A stretch of DNA of 64,000 bases from Papilionanthe hookeriana x Papilionanthe teres (lineage: Eukaryota; Streptophyta; Magnoliopsida; Asparagales; Orchidaceae): positions 92,934,287 to 92,998,286 of the forward strand of contig CM040428.1 in the NCBI GenBank assembly GCA_022702705.1. Direction: 5' to 3'. Positions 35,970 to 47,960 of this stretch are shown here, one piece after another (the first letter of the stretch is position 1; each line of letters opens with the position of its first letter). A program made the position numbers and the translations under genes. The notes under the pieces were generated by a model. That model worked only from the letters and a program-made list of their open reading frames with translations. It did not search any database and was not told where the DNA came from.

Positions 35970-38550
35970 ATAGATAAAAAAAGGGAAGTACTTAGAGAGA
36001 TTGTTGGGGATAAAGTTGGAGGGAGGCATGGAGGGAGAGGGGATGGGAGGGAGAAATAATGAGGGAGAGATAGAGCACAAGGGTGGGAGATAGAGACAGA
36101 AGAGCAACAAATAAAAACTTAGTGAGAGCAGAAAAGTGAGAGCAAGTGACAGAGGGAGAGGGAGAAAGAGAGAAGGAGAGCGAGAAAGGTAGCGAGAGGA
36201 AGAGTCAATGAGAGAGATTGAAAGATGGAGAGAAAGAGTGTGAGAAAAGAAGATAGAAAAGATTTAATGAGAGGTAAAGAGAGAGATGGGAAGGTGGTTA
36301 TGAAAAGTTAGAGTAAGAGAAGAGAGGGTTAGTGAGAGGGACAGAGGAAAGGAGAGCAAGAGAACAAGTGAGAGAGATAGAGAGAAAGATTGAGAAAGAT
36401 AGATTAAGGGGAATGCAGAGGTTGAGGGATGGAGGGAGAGAGTGTGTGAAAAGAGAGGGAGAGAGAGAAAGAGGGAGACCTATAAAGGGAAGGATGAAAG
36501 TGAGAGAGGGAGAAAAAGAGTTGGGGATATATGGAGAGGAAGGGTGAAAGGAATGAGAGTGGAGAGAGATAAATAGAAGACATATTAAGAGAGAAAGAAA
36601 GAATAGAGATTGAGAAGGATAGAGGGATAGATTAAGAGTGAGAGTGATATAGAGAAGAATAGAGGGACTGGGAGAGAGAGAGAGCGAGAGAAGGACTAGG
36701 AGTGAAAGAGAAAGAGAGGGAATGAGGAAGAGAGAGTGAGTGTGTGTGAGTAATATAAAAGAGAACAATAGGAGAAAGAGAGCAAGAAAGATAGAGAATA
36801 AATAGTCATAAATAGAGAGAGGGAGGGAGTGAGAGAGATTGAAGAGAGAGGGAACAAGAGAGGAAGAGGGGTGAAGTGAGAAATAGAGAGAGAAGAGAGC
36901 GCGAAGAATGATAGTGAAAGAGAGAGTGTTAGTGGAAAAAAGGGAGAGAGAATAAGAGAATGAGTGAGAGAGATAGAGTAAGCAAGTGGAGTGGGAGATG
37001 GAAGGGATGAGAGGAAGGGAGAAAGGGAGCAAGGGAGGAAGGGACGGAGGGTAAGTGATTGAGACGGCAGAGGGAGGTTAAGATGCAAGAGAGTGTGTGT
37101 GGGGAGGGATTGAGGAGGAGAAAGAGTGAAAACAAAGAGGGAATATGTAGCAATAGAAGAGATTGTATGAGCGAGTAAGAGAGAGTGAGATAAAGAGGGA
37201 GGAAGAAAGAGGGAGAGCAATAGTGAAATCAAGAGAGAGGGACGGAAGGAAGAAGAGATAGAAAGAAAGAGAGATAGGGAAGGAGAGAAAACAAGAGAGT
37301 GAGAAAAAGATGGAGGGAGAATAAGAAATGGGGAGAGAGGTTGTGAAGGAGTGAAGGAGACAAAGTGAAAGAAGAGAGAGGGAGAAAAAGAAGAGAGATA
37401 TATTAAGAGAGGGAGAGATATAAGAAAAGATTAAGGGATGTAGAGAGTATAGAGAGAAAAATTAGTTAGAAGGCATTACATCGAGAGCTTGAGAAGAGAG
37501 CGAGAGAGAACGAGATAGAGTGAGAGAATGAGATGGAGAGAGATGGAGAGGGTGAGAGAGATGGGAAGAGAATTAGAGGAAGGGAGGAAGGGAGGTAGGG
37601 AGGGAGAGGTCGATAAAGTGTGAGTGACATGAAAGAACGAGAGAGTGCAAGAAAGAGAGAATGAGTCAGATGGAACAAGAAAGTAATAAAGAGAGGGAGA
37701 GAGAGTGAGAGATAGAAGAGAAGAGTTGAGAAGAGATAGGAGGAAGTGAAAAAGAGAGATAGTGAGAGACGTGAGGAATGGAGAGAGAGAAAGTGAGAGG
37801 ACAAACGAGGGAGTGAGGGAGAGAGTTAGAGAGAGGGAGAAAGAAAATTAGAGAGAGAGAATAAGAGTGAGATGAAGAGAGTTAAAGAGAGACGTCGATA
37901 TAGATAGAGAGGGCGAGGGAGGGAAGGAGAGGAGAAAGAGGGAGTGTTCGAGAGAGAGTGAGAAAGAAAGAAAGAGAGAGCACCGACAGAGAGAGCTTAA
38001 GAGAAGGAGATTGAGAAAAAGGAGAGTAAAAGTAGAGAGGCAAGAGCGAGAGAATTGGAGTGGGCAAGAGAGTGAGAGGAGAGAGAGAACGAGTGAGAGA
38101 AGAGGGAAAGAGAGTGGGGACAGAAATTATACTGAAAGAAAAAGAGAAAAAGAGAGAAAGCTAGAGAAAGAGAGAGAAACACGAAGGAAGAGAGGGGGAA
38201 GTGAGATTATGATAAGGAGATTAAAATGAGAGAGAGATAGAGGAAAAGAAGGCCGGAGTTAGGAAGAGAGCAAGAGAGTGAACAAGAGAAAGAGCTTGAG
38301 AGAAAAATATAGAAAAGAAAAGAGAGTGAAATAAGGAGAGCGAGAGAGAGATAGAGGGAGAACAAGAGAGAGAGTGAGGGAAGGAACAAGAGAAAGCAAG
38401 AGAGAGATTTAGGGTGAGGGAGTGAGAGAGGGTAGAGAGCGAGATGAGGAGGGAAAGAGAAATGGAGAAAGTGAGAAACAATGAGAGAAAAGAGGAAAGA
38501 GTGTGAGAAGAGAGAGGGTGAAAGATCGAGAGTGAAGAAAAGAGATAGAA
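35970..38550 (-). repeat. GA-strand block 8, opening with an inverted copy of 20.1-20.7 kb
   Basis: From gggaagtactt at 35983 to about 36600 the reverse complement follows 20735 down to about 20110 closely. It shares the acatagg/ctctccatatatc region, tttcatccttccctttata, cttttcacacactct and ctctcacttgttctcttgct. The homology begins right at the strand switch. A weaker third copy of part of this segment is at 42.99-43.5 kb. The rest of the block is GA-rich array without landmarks I could place securely. Confidence 0.92.
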
Positions 38551-41500
38551 TTGCTTTCTTTTGTCCTTTCTCTATCTCTCTTGTTCTTTCTTTTATCACC
38601 CACTATTCTCTCTCTTTACTCACCCTTTCTCTCCATCTATCTCTCACTCTCTCTCTCACTCTCCCTCCCTCACACTCTCTCAATTGCTCTCCCCTCAAAT
38701 CCATCTCATTATTTACTATTTTATCTCAAACATCTCTTTTTCCTCTTCAAGCACTCCCTCTTTCAATCCCTCCACTCTCTTTCTCCCTCTCTCCCTATCT
38801 CACTCCTCGCTCTACCTCCTCTTGCACTAACTCATTCACTCCCTCTATCTCCACTCATTTTCTCTATCCTCTCTCTCATTCCCTCTCTCTTGCTCTCTCT
38901 TCTCTCACTTTCTCTTTTCTCTATTTCACTCACTCTCCCCTTCCTTTCTCTAGCTCTCTATCTCTCCCTCTGCTATCCTCCCTCCTACCCCCTTTATCTC
39001 AATCTATCTTCCCATCTCTCGCTCTCTCCTTCTCCATCTCCCTTTCTCCTTCTCTCCTTCTCTCCTTCTCACTCATTTTCTTACTCTCCCTCCCTATCTC
39101 AATCTTACACACATTCTTTCACGCTTTTTTTTCTCTCACTTAAATCTTTCTCTCTCTCTCCCACTCTCACTCCCTCTCTCACTTCAATCTCTCCCCTATC
39201 TCCCTCTATGTTCCTCTTTCTCACCCTCTCCCTCACTCCTGCCTTTTGTCTCTCAGTTTCTATTATATTTCTCTCTCTCTCGGTCTGTCTCTCTCTCTCG
39301 CTGTGTTGCTCAGTTCTATCACTTTATCATTATATATCCATCACTCTAAATCTCTCTCCTTTCTTCTCATCCCTCACTCTTTTGTCTCTCACCCTCTCTT
39401 ATCACTCTCACTCTTACTCCCTCACTCGCCTCTCTCTTTCTCTCTTCCACTCTATCTCCCTTTCTCTCTCATATTGTCTCTCACTTTCCATCCCCAACTC
39501 TCTCTTGTTCCATCTATCATTCTCTCTCTTGCTCCTTTTATCTTACTCTCTCTTCAGCTACTCTCTATTTAGCTTCACTCTTACTACTACTCCCTCTCTT
39601 TATCTCTTTCACACTCTATTCTCTTTTCCACATTCTATCGCTATCTCACTCGCACTCTTGCGCTCGCACTCTTAATTCTCTGTAAACTTCTCTCTTACTC
39701 TTCCCACTCATTGTTTTCCTTTATTTCCCCACTCTCTTTCTCTATTTCTTCCACTTCCATTCCTAGGACTCTCTCTCACTCTCTTATTCTCCCTCCCTAT
39801 CTCTCTTGCTCACTCTCTCTTTCTCTATCTTTCCACATTCTCCTTCTCTCCATTTATCTCTCTCACTCTCACTTCCTCCTGTGTTCGCTTCCTCTCTCTA
39901 TCTCACAGTTTGTTCTCTCTTTCTTTCTCTTTTATTTCCCACATTTCTCTAACTTTTTCTCTTATGTTTTCCCCTCACTCTCTTTTCCTCACACACACAC
40001 ACACAATCTCTCTCTTTTCCTGTTCTTTGTCTCCTTATCCCTCACACGTACTCTCTCTTTCCCGCTCTCCAGCTTTTATATCTCTCAATTCCTCTATCCT
40101 CTCTCTCATTGTTTCTCACATTCTCTCACCCATTTCTCTCTCTCCCTCCCCTCTTTGTCTCCTCTATCTCTAACTCTCATTTCCTTACCCTTGTTCCACT
40201 CTCTCTCTCTCGATTTTTATATCTTTCTTGATCCCTCTCTCACTCTCTCTTTAATTCTCTTGCTCACCATCTCACTCTTCTCTTCCTTCCTCCCTAGCTC
40301 ACTGTCTCTCTCACTTTGCACCCTCCTGATAACTTTTTTTCTCTCGTGTCGCTCTCACTCTCCCTCTATAATTCTTATTTCCTCATTCGTGCCTTTCTAC
40401 ATCCCCTTTGTAGCCCACTCTTCTCTTTCCATCTAACACACTCATAGTCTCTCACTCTCTCTCTCTCTCTCAATCTTTCTCCCTTTCACCCTCTTTAGCT
40501 CTATTTCTTGTTGTTTATCTCACTCTCTCTTACTATCATGTTCTTTCTCGATCACTCTCTCCTATCTCTCCCTTGCTCAATCTTTACCTCTTCACTGTTT
40601 ATCCTCTTCCCTATTTTCTATCTCTCTCTCTTTTCTTACTCTCTAATCCCTTTGTACATTTTATATCCTCATTTAAACTTCGCATTATTATTTTCTTTTC
40701 ACTCTTTCCTCTTACTCTTTCTCCCATTCAAACAACCTCTCTCTCACTCTCCCCCTCTCTTGTTTCTTTCCCTCGCTCTTTCTTTCTCTCTTTTCTCCCT
40801 CCCGCCCTTCCTCTACCTTGCTATCTCCCCTTCGTTCCCTTCACTTTTGTTCTCTCTCTCTTACCATTCTCTTGTTCTTCCCCTCTCTTTACCCCCACTA
40901 ATCTTTCTTAGTTTTTCCACAGCCTCTCTTCTCAATCTCTCTCCCATTAGCTCTCTCTTAAAACCCTCTCACTTCCTCCTATCTCTCTTTCTCCATCACT
41001 ACCTCCATCTCTCTCTCTTTCTATTCCATCTCTCTTTATCTCTCTATCGTCGTCTCTTTTGTCTCTCACATTTGACCCTCGCATTATCTCTCACCACCTC
41101 TCTCTTGCTCTCCCTCCCTCTTTTGCTCACTTAATCCCTCTCTCTTCCACACTCGTCTCTCTCTTTCTTGCTCCCTCTCTCGCTCACTCAATCTCTCCCT
41201 CTCTCATGTTCTATATTCCCTCACAATTCTCTCCCTTTCTTGCTCCCTCATTCTCTCTGTTCAGTTTCCCTCGCACTCTTACTCCCTTTCTCCCTCACTC
41301 TTTCTCACACTATGTTCACCCTCTCACACTCACTCTAACTTATGTTTTCTCAATTCTCTCTCTCCTCCTAATATTTCTCTCCTACTCTCCCCTATCTTTT
41401 GCTTCCTTTTTTCTCTCACATTCTGCTCTCAATTTCTCTCTCTCTCAGACACACACTCCCCCCTCTCACATTCTTCTGGTTCATGTTGGCTCTTTCTCAT

Positions 41501-42349
41501 TCTCTATCAAAATCACATTCTCTACCCCCTCTCTCCCTCTCGTTCACTCTCTCTATATCACCCCTAACTCTCACTTCTTCTCTCACTCCAACTATTCAAT
41601 CTCTCTCACTCCCTTTCTTTCCCTCTTTCTCACTCTCTCCCTATCTCATTTTCATTTTTTTCCCTCCAACTTTTCTTTCTTTTTTACCTCTCCATCTTTC
41701 TCTCTCACATGCTCTCTCTTGCTCTCTTTTACTACTCCCACCTATCTCTTTACTCACTCTTTCTGTCCAACTAACGTCCAGCCTCTTCCTCCCTCCCTCT
41801 CTCTCTCCCGCCTTCTTTTTCTCTATCTCCCTTCCCCCTCTATCTCCCTCTCTCTATATCCTCCTCTATATCTCCCTCTCTCCACCTCTCACTTCCAAAC
41901 ATTTGCTTTATCTTTCGTGAGTCCCACTTCTCTCACTATTTCTGTCTCACTCTCTCTCCTTTTCACCCTTTGGCACTCCCTTTAATCCTTATCACTCTCT
42001 TACTCTACTCTCTATTTCTAGTTCACTCCCTCTCTGGCTCACTCTTTCATTCTTTATTTCATGTCTCTTTATTATTTGCTTGCTCTTTTATTGCCCTCCC
42101 TCTATCCTCTTTCTTGCTCTTCCATCTATCACACTCTCTTCTCTCTCTTTACTAACTCTTTCTCTCTCACTCTCACTTCCACACACATACTCTCTCAATT
42201 TCTCTCACATCTTGCTCTCTCTACTCAAATCCATCTCATTATTTCTTTTTTTTTCTCATACGTCTCTCTTTCCGCTAGATCCATCCCTCTTTCAATCCTT
42301 CTTCCCCTCTTTCTACCTCACACCCTATCTCGCAACTCTCTCACCTCTT
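38551..42349 (+). repeat. CT-strand block 9: approximately one complete unit, D to D
   Basis: D at 38677, E at about 39073, F-like at about 39255, G at 39990, A-like near 40900, B-like near 41510, C-like near 41710 and D again at 42191. The D-to-D distance is 3.51 kb, my best estimate of a full unit. From about 39870 the block is the right arm of the large inverted duplication. Confidence 0.93.
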
Positions 42350-42495
42350 AAGGGTGAGGGATCGAGAGGAAAGATAGATGGTTGAGAGAAAATAAGAAAT
42401 AATGAAATGGATTTGAGCGGAGAGAGCAAGATGTGCAAGAAATTGAGAGAGTGTGTCAGGGAGTGAGAGTTAGAGAAAGAGAAGGGATGGAGGGA
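42150..42495. repeat. CT-to-GA junction with inverted landmark D arms
   Basis: CT-orientation D (42191-42300) faces a reversed D (about 42358-42455). Flanking sequence extends the inverted arms to roughly 42150-42290 and 42365-42495. The switch lies at about 42350, where tcacctcttaagggtga itself has a short inverted repeat (tcacc/ggtga). A long cruciform-prone palindrome with a spacer of about 60 bp is predicted. Confidence 0.8.
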
Positions 42496-42885
42496 GGAGA
42501 GAGGGAATGAGATAGAGGGAAAGAGGAGAGAGAGAAATTGAGAGAAAAAACATTTGGAGAGAGAGGGAGTGAGGGAGAGAGAGGTAGAGTAAGAGTGAAA
42601 TTCGAGAGAGGGAGTGAACGAGAAGGGGGGAGAGAGTGAACAAGAGGGAGGAATAGATAGAGCTTGTGTGTGGAAGAAATGAGGAAGGGAGGGAGGAGCG
42701 AGGAAGAGAGAGGTAGAATATAAGAGAATGTGAGAAATAGTGAGATAGAGATAAGGGAGAGGTAGAGAGGAAAGAGCAATATAGAGAGATAAGAGCAAGA
42801 AAAAGAGGAGATAGAGAAAAATAGTAATAAGAAATGGAGGAGAAAAGTGAGAGAGTGGGGAAGAGCAAGAAAGGGAGCTAGAGAG

Positions 42886-42923
<38 letters not shown>

Positions 42924-43167
42924 TAAGAGAAGATATGAGGTTGAGAGAAAGGGATGTAGGAAATAATGGAAGAGAGAGTGAGGGAGAGATAGAGAAAAAA
43001 GGGAAGAGAGATGGTTGGGGATAGAGTGCGAGAGAGGCAAGGAGGGAGAAGGGCTGGGAGGGAGAAATAATGAGGGAGAAGATAGAGCACAAGTGTGAGA
43101 GATAGGGAGAGAAGAGCAACAACATAAAAACATAGTGAGAGCCGAAAAGAGAGTAAGTGACACACAC

Positions 43168-43214
<47 letters not shown>

Positions 43215-44356
43215 GCTAGAGGAAGAGTTAGTGAGAGAGTGTAAACTGGAGAGAAAGAGAGAGTGAGAGGAAAAGGAGAGAAGAGAATCAATGAGAGTAA
43301 GAAATAATGAGAGAGAGATGAGGAACAAAGCTGAAAAGAGAGAAGGAATGAGAGGGAGGAAGAGAAGGGGGGAGGCGGGAGGGAGCAAGAAAGGGAGTTA
43401 GAAGGAGAAAAAAGAGTCGAGTAATGAGAGAGAAGAGAGAGCAACAGAAGAGAGATAAATAGAGATTGACTGAGAAACAATGCAATAATGAAGGTGGAAT
43501 GAGAGTGAGAGACAGAGGGAGAGAAAGGTAGAGAGTGCAAGTGTGTGAGAGAGAAGAGACATGGGAGAGAGAGATGTTAGGGGTAGAAGGAAAGAAAGTG
43601 TTAGAGAACATATAGAGAGAGGAAGAGAAAGATATAGGGAGGGAGAGTATGAGAGAGGATGAGAAAGGGTATAAAATGAGATTTAATGGGAGAGAGAGGG
43701 GGGATGAAGTGAAAGAGAGTTGGAGGGAGAGAGGTGGAGAGCGAGTGAAAAAGAGAAAGAAAGAGCGAGAGAGGAAGAGGGATGGTGGAGGTAAGGAAGC
43801 AAGAGTGGGGGAGTGAGAGAAAGTATGAAAATAGAAGGTGGAGAGAGATGGTGAAACATAGAGCGAGAGAGCGGCAAAGAAAAATAGAGGAGGGACAGAG
43901 GGAGAGGAGAGTAAGGGTGTGAAGGAGGAACTGAGATTTAGAGAGATATAGGGAGAGAAGGAGAATGAGTCAGGATAGTGAAAGAGCAAGTGGGCAATAC
44001 AGAGGGAGGGAGAATAAGTGAATGAGATAGAAAATGAGAGGGAGATTGAGAAAAGAGAGATAGCTAGAAAATAAAATTGGTAGAGAGTGTTAGAGAGAGT
44101 GTCGAATGAGGGAAGTGAGAGAAATAGAGAAAGAGAGTGGGATATACAGGAAGAGGAGTGAGAAGAGTAAGAGAGAGTTGACAGAGAATAAAGAGTGTGA
44201 GCGAGATAGCTATAGAAAGTGGAAGGGAGGATTGAGAGTATGAAAGAGATAAAGAGAGGGAGTAGGAGTGACAGCGAGAGGGAGAGTCAGCGAGAGGGAG
44301 GGAATTAGAGAGCAATGGAGAAAACGAGAGGGAGGGAGAGGGAGTGAATGAGTGAG
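42350..44356 (-). repeat. GA-strand block 10 with the longest pure GA tracts
   Basis: Contains (GA)16 at 42889-42920 and (GA)19 at 43173-43210, the longest uninterrupted dinucleotide runs I found. Reversed B is near 43672-43692. To about 43.61 kb the block is part of the right inverted arm. It ends at gagtgagtccctcaatctct near 44357. Confidence 0.93.
43173..43210 (-). repeat. (GA)19 microsatellite
   Basis: A perfect 38-bp GA run, just after cacacacgcaa. The inverted partner region near 20.55 kb lacks a run of this length, so the expansion came after the arms separated. Confidence 0.95.
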
Positions 44357-47300
44357 TCCCTCAATCTCTATCTCTTATATTTCTCACCCCCTTTTCTCTC
44401 TTATTGTTTATTACTTCCATGCCTCTCCTTATTTCTCTCTCTATTCCCTCGTTTACCTCACAATTATTTTTTCTCTATTTCTCTGTTCTATCTCTCTCTC
44501 CTTCTTGGCTCCCTCTCTTCAATTTCACTCTCATTCTTACTCTCTAACTTTTTTCTCTCTTTCTTTTTCTTTTGTTCTCTCTTCTCCCTTTTTCTCTCCC
44601 TGTCTCTTTGTCTCACTCCCTCCCTCCCAAACCTTCCCGTCTAACGTTATTTCTTGCTCTCTCTTCACTTGCCATCTCTTCTCTCCATTTCTCTCTCACA
44701 CTCTCCCTTTCTCATTCACTCTTCCTATCACTTCGGTTTCACTCACACACATACTCTCTCATTCCCTCTCTTTCTCACTCCATGTTCACTCTCCATCAAT
44801 TTCTCTTTTATGGTGCTCGCTCCTCTCTCTCCTCTCAATCTCTCTCTCCAACTCTTCACCACTCCCTTCATTACTTTCCTCCCTTCCTCTCCCTCTCTTG
44901 CTCTCTCTTTCTCTCTCACACACACTCTCCTCTCTCTCCCTCTCACACTCTTCCAATTCACCCCCCATCTCTCCCACAAAATCTCATTTTGTACCTCTTC
45001 TCTCCATCTCTCTCACTCTCTCTCCATATCTTTCTTCACTCCCTCTTCCTCTTTCGCTTCCACTTTCTTCCATCTCTCTCAGTCCCTCCATCATTCTCTC
45101 TCTTCCTCACTCTCTTTCCCTCTCACTCTTTCACAATTTATACTCTATTGCTCTCTTCTTACTCTCTTTGACACACTATCTCTTACTCTCTTTTATCAAT
45201 CTCTTATCACTTTACTCTCACTTTCTCTTCAATTATCTCTCTCTCTTTCTCCCTCACTCTTTTTCTTTTTCATTAATTTAATCTCGCTATGTATTTTCTC
45301 CCTCCCTCTCTCGCTCTATCTACCTCTTAGTCACTGTCATTTGCTCTACATTCACAGAGTCTCTCTCCTCTCTCGATTTCTGCCTTACCCTCTCTCCCTG
45401 TCTCCCTTCACTCACTCTTCAATCCCTATCTTATCTTGCACTTTTGCTCTCTCTCTCTCTCTCTCTCTCGCTCTCTCTTTCAGCTCTCTGTATTATTTGT
45501 ATGCTCACTTTTGCTACTCTCTATCTCTATCTCTTGATATATCTTCTATTTGCCTCTCTTCCCTCTCTTTGCTCCCTCTTTCTTTCCCTCTATCTATCAC
45601 ACACTCTCTCACACTCCCTCCCTCACAAACATTCTCTTAATTGCTCTCACATCTTTCTCTCTGTACTCATACCTATCTCATTATTTATTTTTTCTCTCAT
45701 ACATCTCTCCTTCCTCCTCGATACCTCCCTTTTTCAATCCAACCCTCCCTCTCTTTCTCCCTCTCTCTCTCTCCTCTTGTACTCACTTGTTCGCTCCCAA
45801 TCTTTGCCTCTCATATTCTTATAACTCTCTCTCATTCCCTCTCTCTTGCTCTTTTTTCTCTCACTTTCATTTTTCTTAATTTTTCTCTTGCTCTCCCTCT
45901 CCCTTTCTCTTGCCCTCTCTCTCGTCCCCTCTCTCTCATTCTCTACCTCTGATACCCTCCCTTCCATGTTCTCCCTCTTTCTCCCTCACTCCCTCTTTCT
46001 TCCTCACTCCCTCTCCATCTTCCCCTCTCATTCTCTCCTTTTAACTCATTCTCTTACTCTCCCTCCTAATCTCAATCCCTCCCTCCTTCCCTCTTTTTCT
46101 CCCTTTCCCCCTATCACTCTTTGCTCTCCTCTTACACTTAATCTATCTCCCTCCTTCCCTCTCATTTTCTCCATTGCTCTCTCCAATTCTCTCTCTTTCT
46201 CTCTCTTCTCTCACTTTCTCTTCTCTCTATTTCTCTCTCACAACATCTCGTTGTCTCTCTATCTCTTTCTTTTTCACCACTCATGCTCTCTTTCACTCTC
46301 TCTATTTCTTTCTTTTTACCCCTCTTCTCTCACATTATCTTCTTTCTATATCTCTCCCAGTCTCCCTCATTCTTTCTTTCCTCTCTCTCCATTCCACTTC
46401 TCACCCTCCCACTCTCTCTATCTCAATCTCTCTCCTTCTCTCTCCCCCCTCCACTGACTGCTCTCTTGCTCCCTATCTCCATCTTGATAAATATCATTTC
46501 CTCTCTTACTTCACCTCTCTCCCTCAGCAATCTTTCATTCTATCTCTCTCCCACAAGGTCTCCAATCTCTCACTCTCTCCCTTACTCTTGCCCTCTATCT
46601 CTCTCTTTCTCACTCTCACCCTTTCTTACTATATCTATCACTCTCTATTCTTTCTCTCTTTCTCTCTCGCTTTATTGCTATCCCTTGCTATCTTCTCACT
46701 CTCTTTACTCTTTTCCTCTATCTTTGTTTCTCCCTCTCTTCCTTTCTCACTATGTCTCTCACTCTCCAACATGTTTCTCTCTCGTTCCCATTGCTCTATC
46801 TTCCTCTCTTTTCTCTCTCTTTATCTCCCTATATCCATCACTCAATCTCTATTTATCTCCCTATATCCCTCACCTTCTTTAATTTCACTATCGTTCTTAC
46901 TCTCATTCTCTTATCTCTCTCTTTCTCTTTTGCTATCTCACCCTTTCACTCTCTCTCTTGCTCCCTCTATCATTCTCTCTTACTCCCTTTCTCTTACTCT
47001 CTCTTTCGCCCTCTCTTTCTTCTGCTTCACTCTCACTCTTATTCCCTCTCTTTATCTCTTTCATTATATCTATTCTCTCTCCTATTTCTATCGTCATCTT
47101 GCTCTCACTCTCTATTCTCCGTCAACTTCTCTATTAATCTTCTCACTCTTTAATACACTCTCTCTTTCTCTATTTATCTCACTTACCTCCTTCCACCTCT
47201 CTCTTAAGTTCTCTCCACTTGCCCTCCCCGGCTCCCCTCTTTCTCTTCTCAATCTTCAGCGCTCTCTCTCATTTTCTCTCATTCTCTAATTCTCCCTCTT

Positions 47301-47544
47301 CCTCACTTTCACTTTCTCTACCTTCCCTCACTCTCCTTCTCTCCCTTTAACTCGCTCTTTCTCTTCCTACTTTGCTCCCTTCCTCACTCATTCTCACTAT
47401 TTATTTACATTTGCTTTCTTTATAATTGCTCACTGTTCTCTAACTCTTTCTCTTCTATTTCTCTCTTTCCTCTCTGTTTGTCCCTTCCTCTCTTCTTTTC
47501 TATTTCTCACACGCAATCTCTCCCTTTCTCTCTCCATCCAGACA
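44357..47544 (+). repeat. CT-strand block 11, unit with the long E-F form
   Basis: B at 44978, C-like at about 45138, D at 45633, E at 46047 and F at 46747. The E-F interval is about 700 bp and contains cttgataaatat then aatctttcat. Smaller features are (CT)11 at 45447-45469, an 18-bp repeat at 45971-46006 and a 32-bp repeat at 46821-46872. It is the first copy of the 16-kb-spaced direct duplication. Confidence 0.93.
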
Positions 47545-47960
47545 TTGGGAGGATGGAAGCAATAGAGAGGAAGTTGGGGATGGAGAGAGAATGGGAAATA
47601 GGGAGAGCTAGAGAGAGCGAGGGATAGAGTGAGAGAAACAGAGAGAACAAAAGGCAATGTAAGAGAGCAAAAGACTGTGAAAGAGGGATTTGATAGAGAG
47701 TATAAGATATAGAATGAGTGGTAAAGAGAAATAAATGGAGAGGTAAAGAAAGGTCATGAGAAAGATTGAAGAGGAAGAGCGAGCAAGCGTGGGAGAGATA
47801 GTGTGAGAGAGAAATAAAGAGTGCTGGAGAATAAATTAAGAGAGATTTAGTGAGAAGGGGAGAGAAAGGGAGAGCAAAGAATGGATGATAAAGAGTTAGA
47901 GAGAGAAGTTATAAAGGGAGAGAGGGAGAAGGAAGGGGGATAGAGGGAGAGAAGTGAGTG
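44900..47960 (+). repeat. First copy of a 16.1-kb-spaced direct duplication
   Basis: Pairs with about 61000-64000. Matched points are D (45633 and 61705), E (46047 and 62104), F (46747 and 62747), the cttaccctcc/cttgccctcc segment (47219 and 63354), ctatttatttgctttc-like (47398 and 63547) and the agacatt...ggaatggaag junction (47540 and 63657). On the GA side there is gagaaagattgaaga near 47758 and 63894. The offset stays between 16.0 and 16.14 kb. The pair includes the CT-to-GA switch. Confidence 0.8.

Larger units (their letters stand above)
39870..43610 (-). repeat. Right arm of the large inverted duplication
   Basis: Reverse-complement partner of 19980-23900, about 3.7 kb. On the CT side, matching blocks include ttttctcttatgttttcc just before the acacac run at 39990, tttgcaccctcctgataa near 40316, tttgaccctcgcattatc at 41071 and cctctcacattcttctggtt near 41461. 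On the GA side they include the gcaacaacataaaaacatag segment near 43117 and the aataatgaaggtggaa segment near 43485. By eye many stretches are 80-90% identical. Homology fades near 39870 and 43610. Confidence 0.75.
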
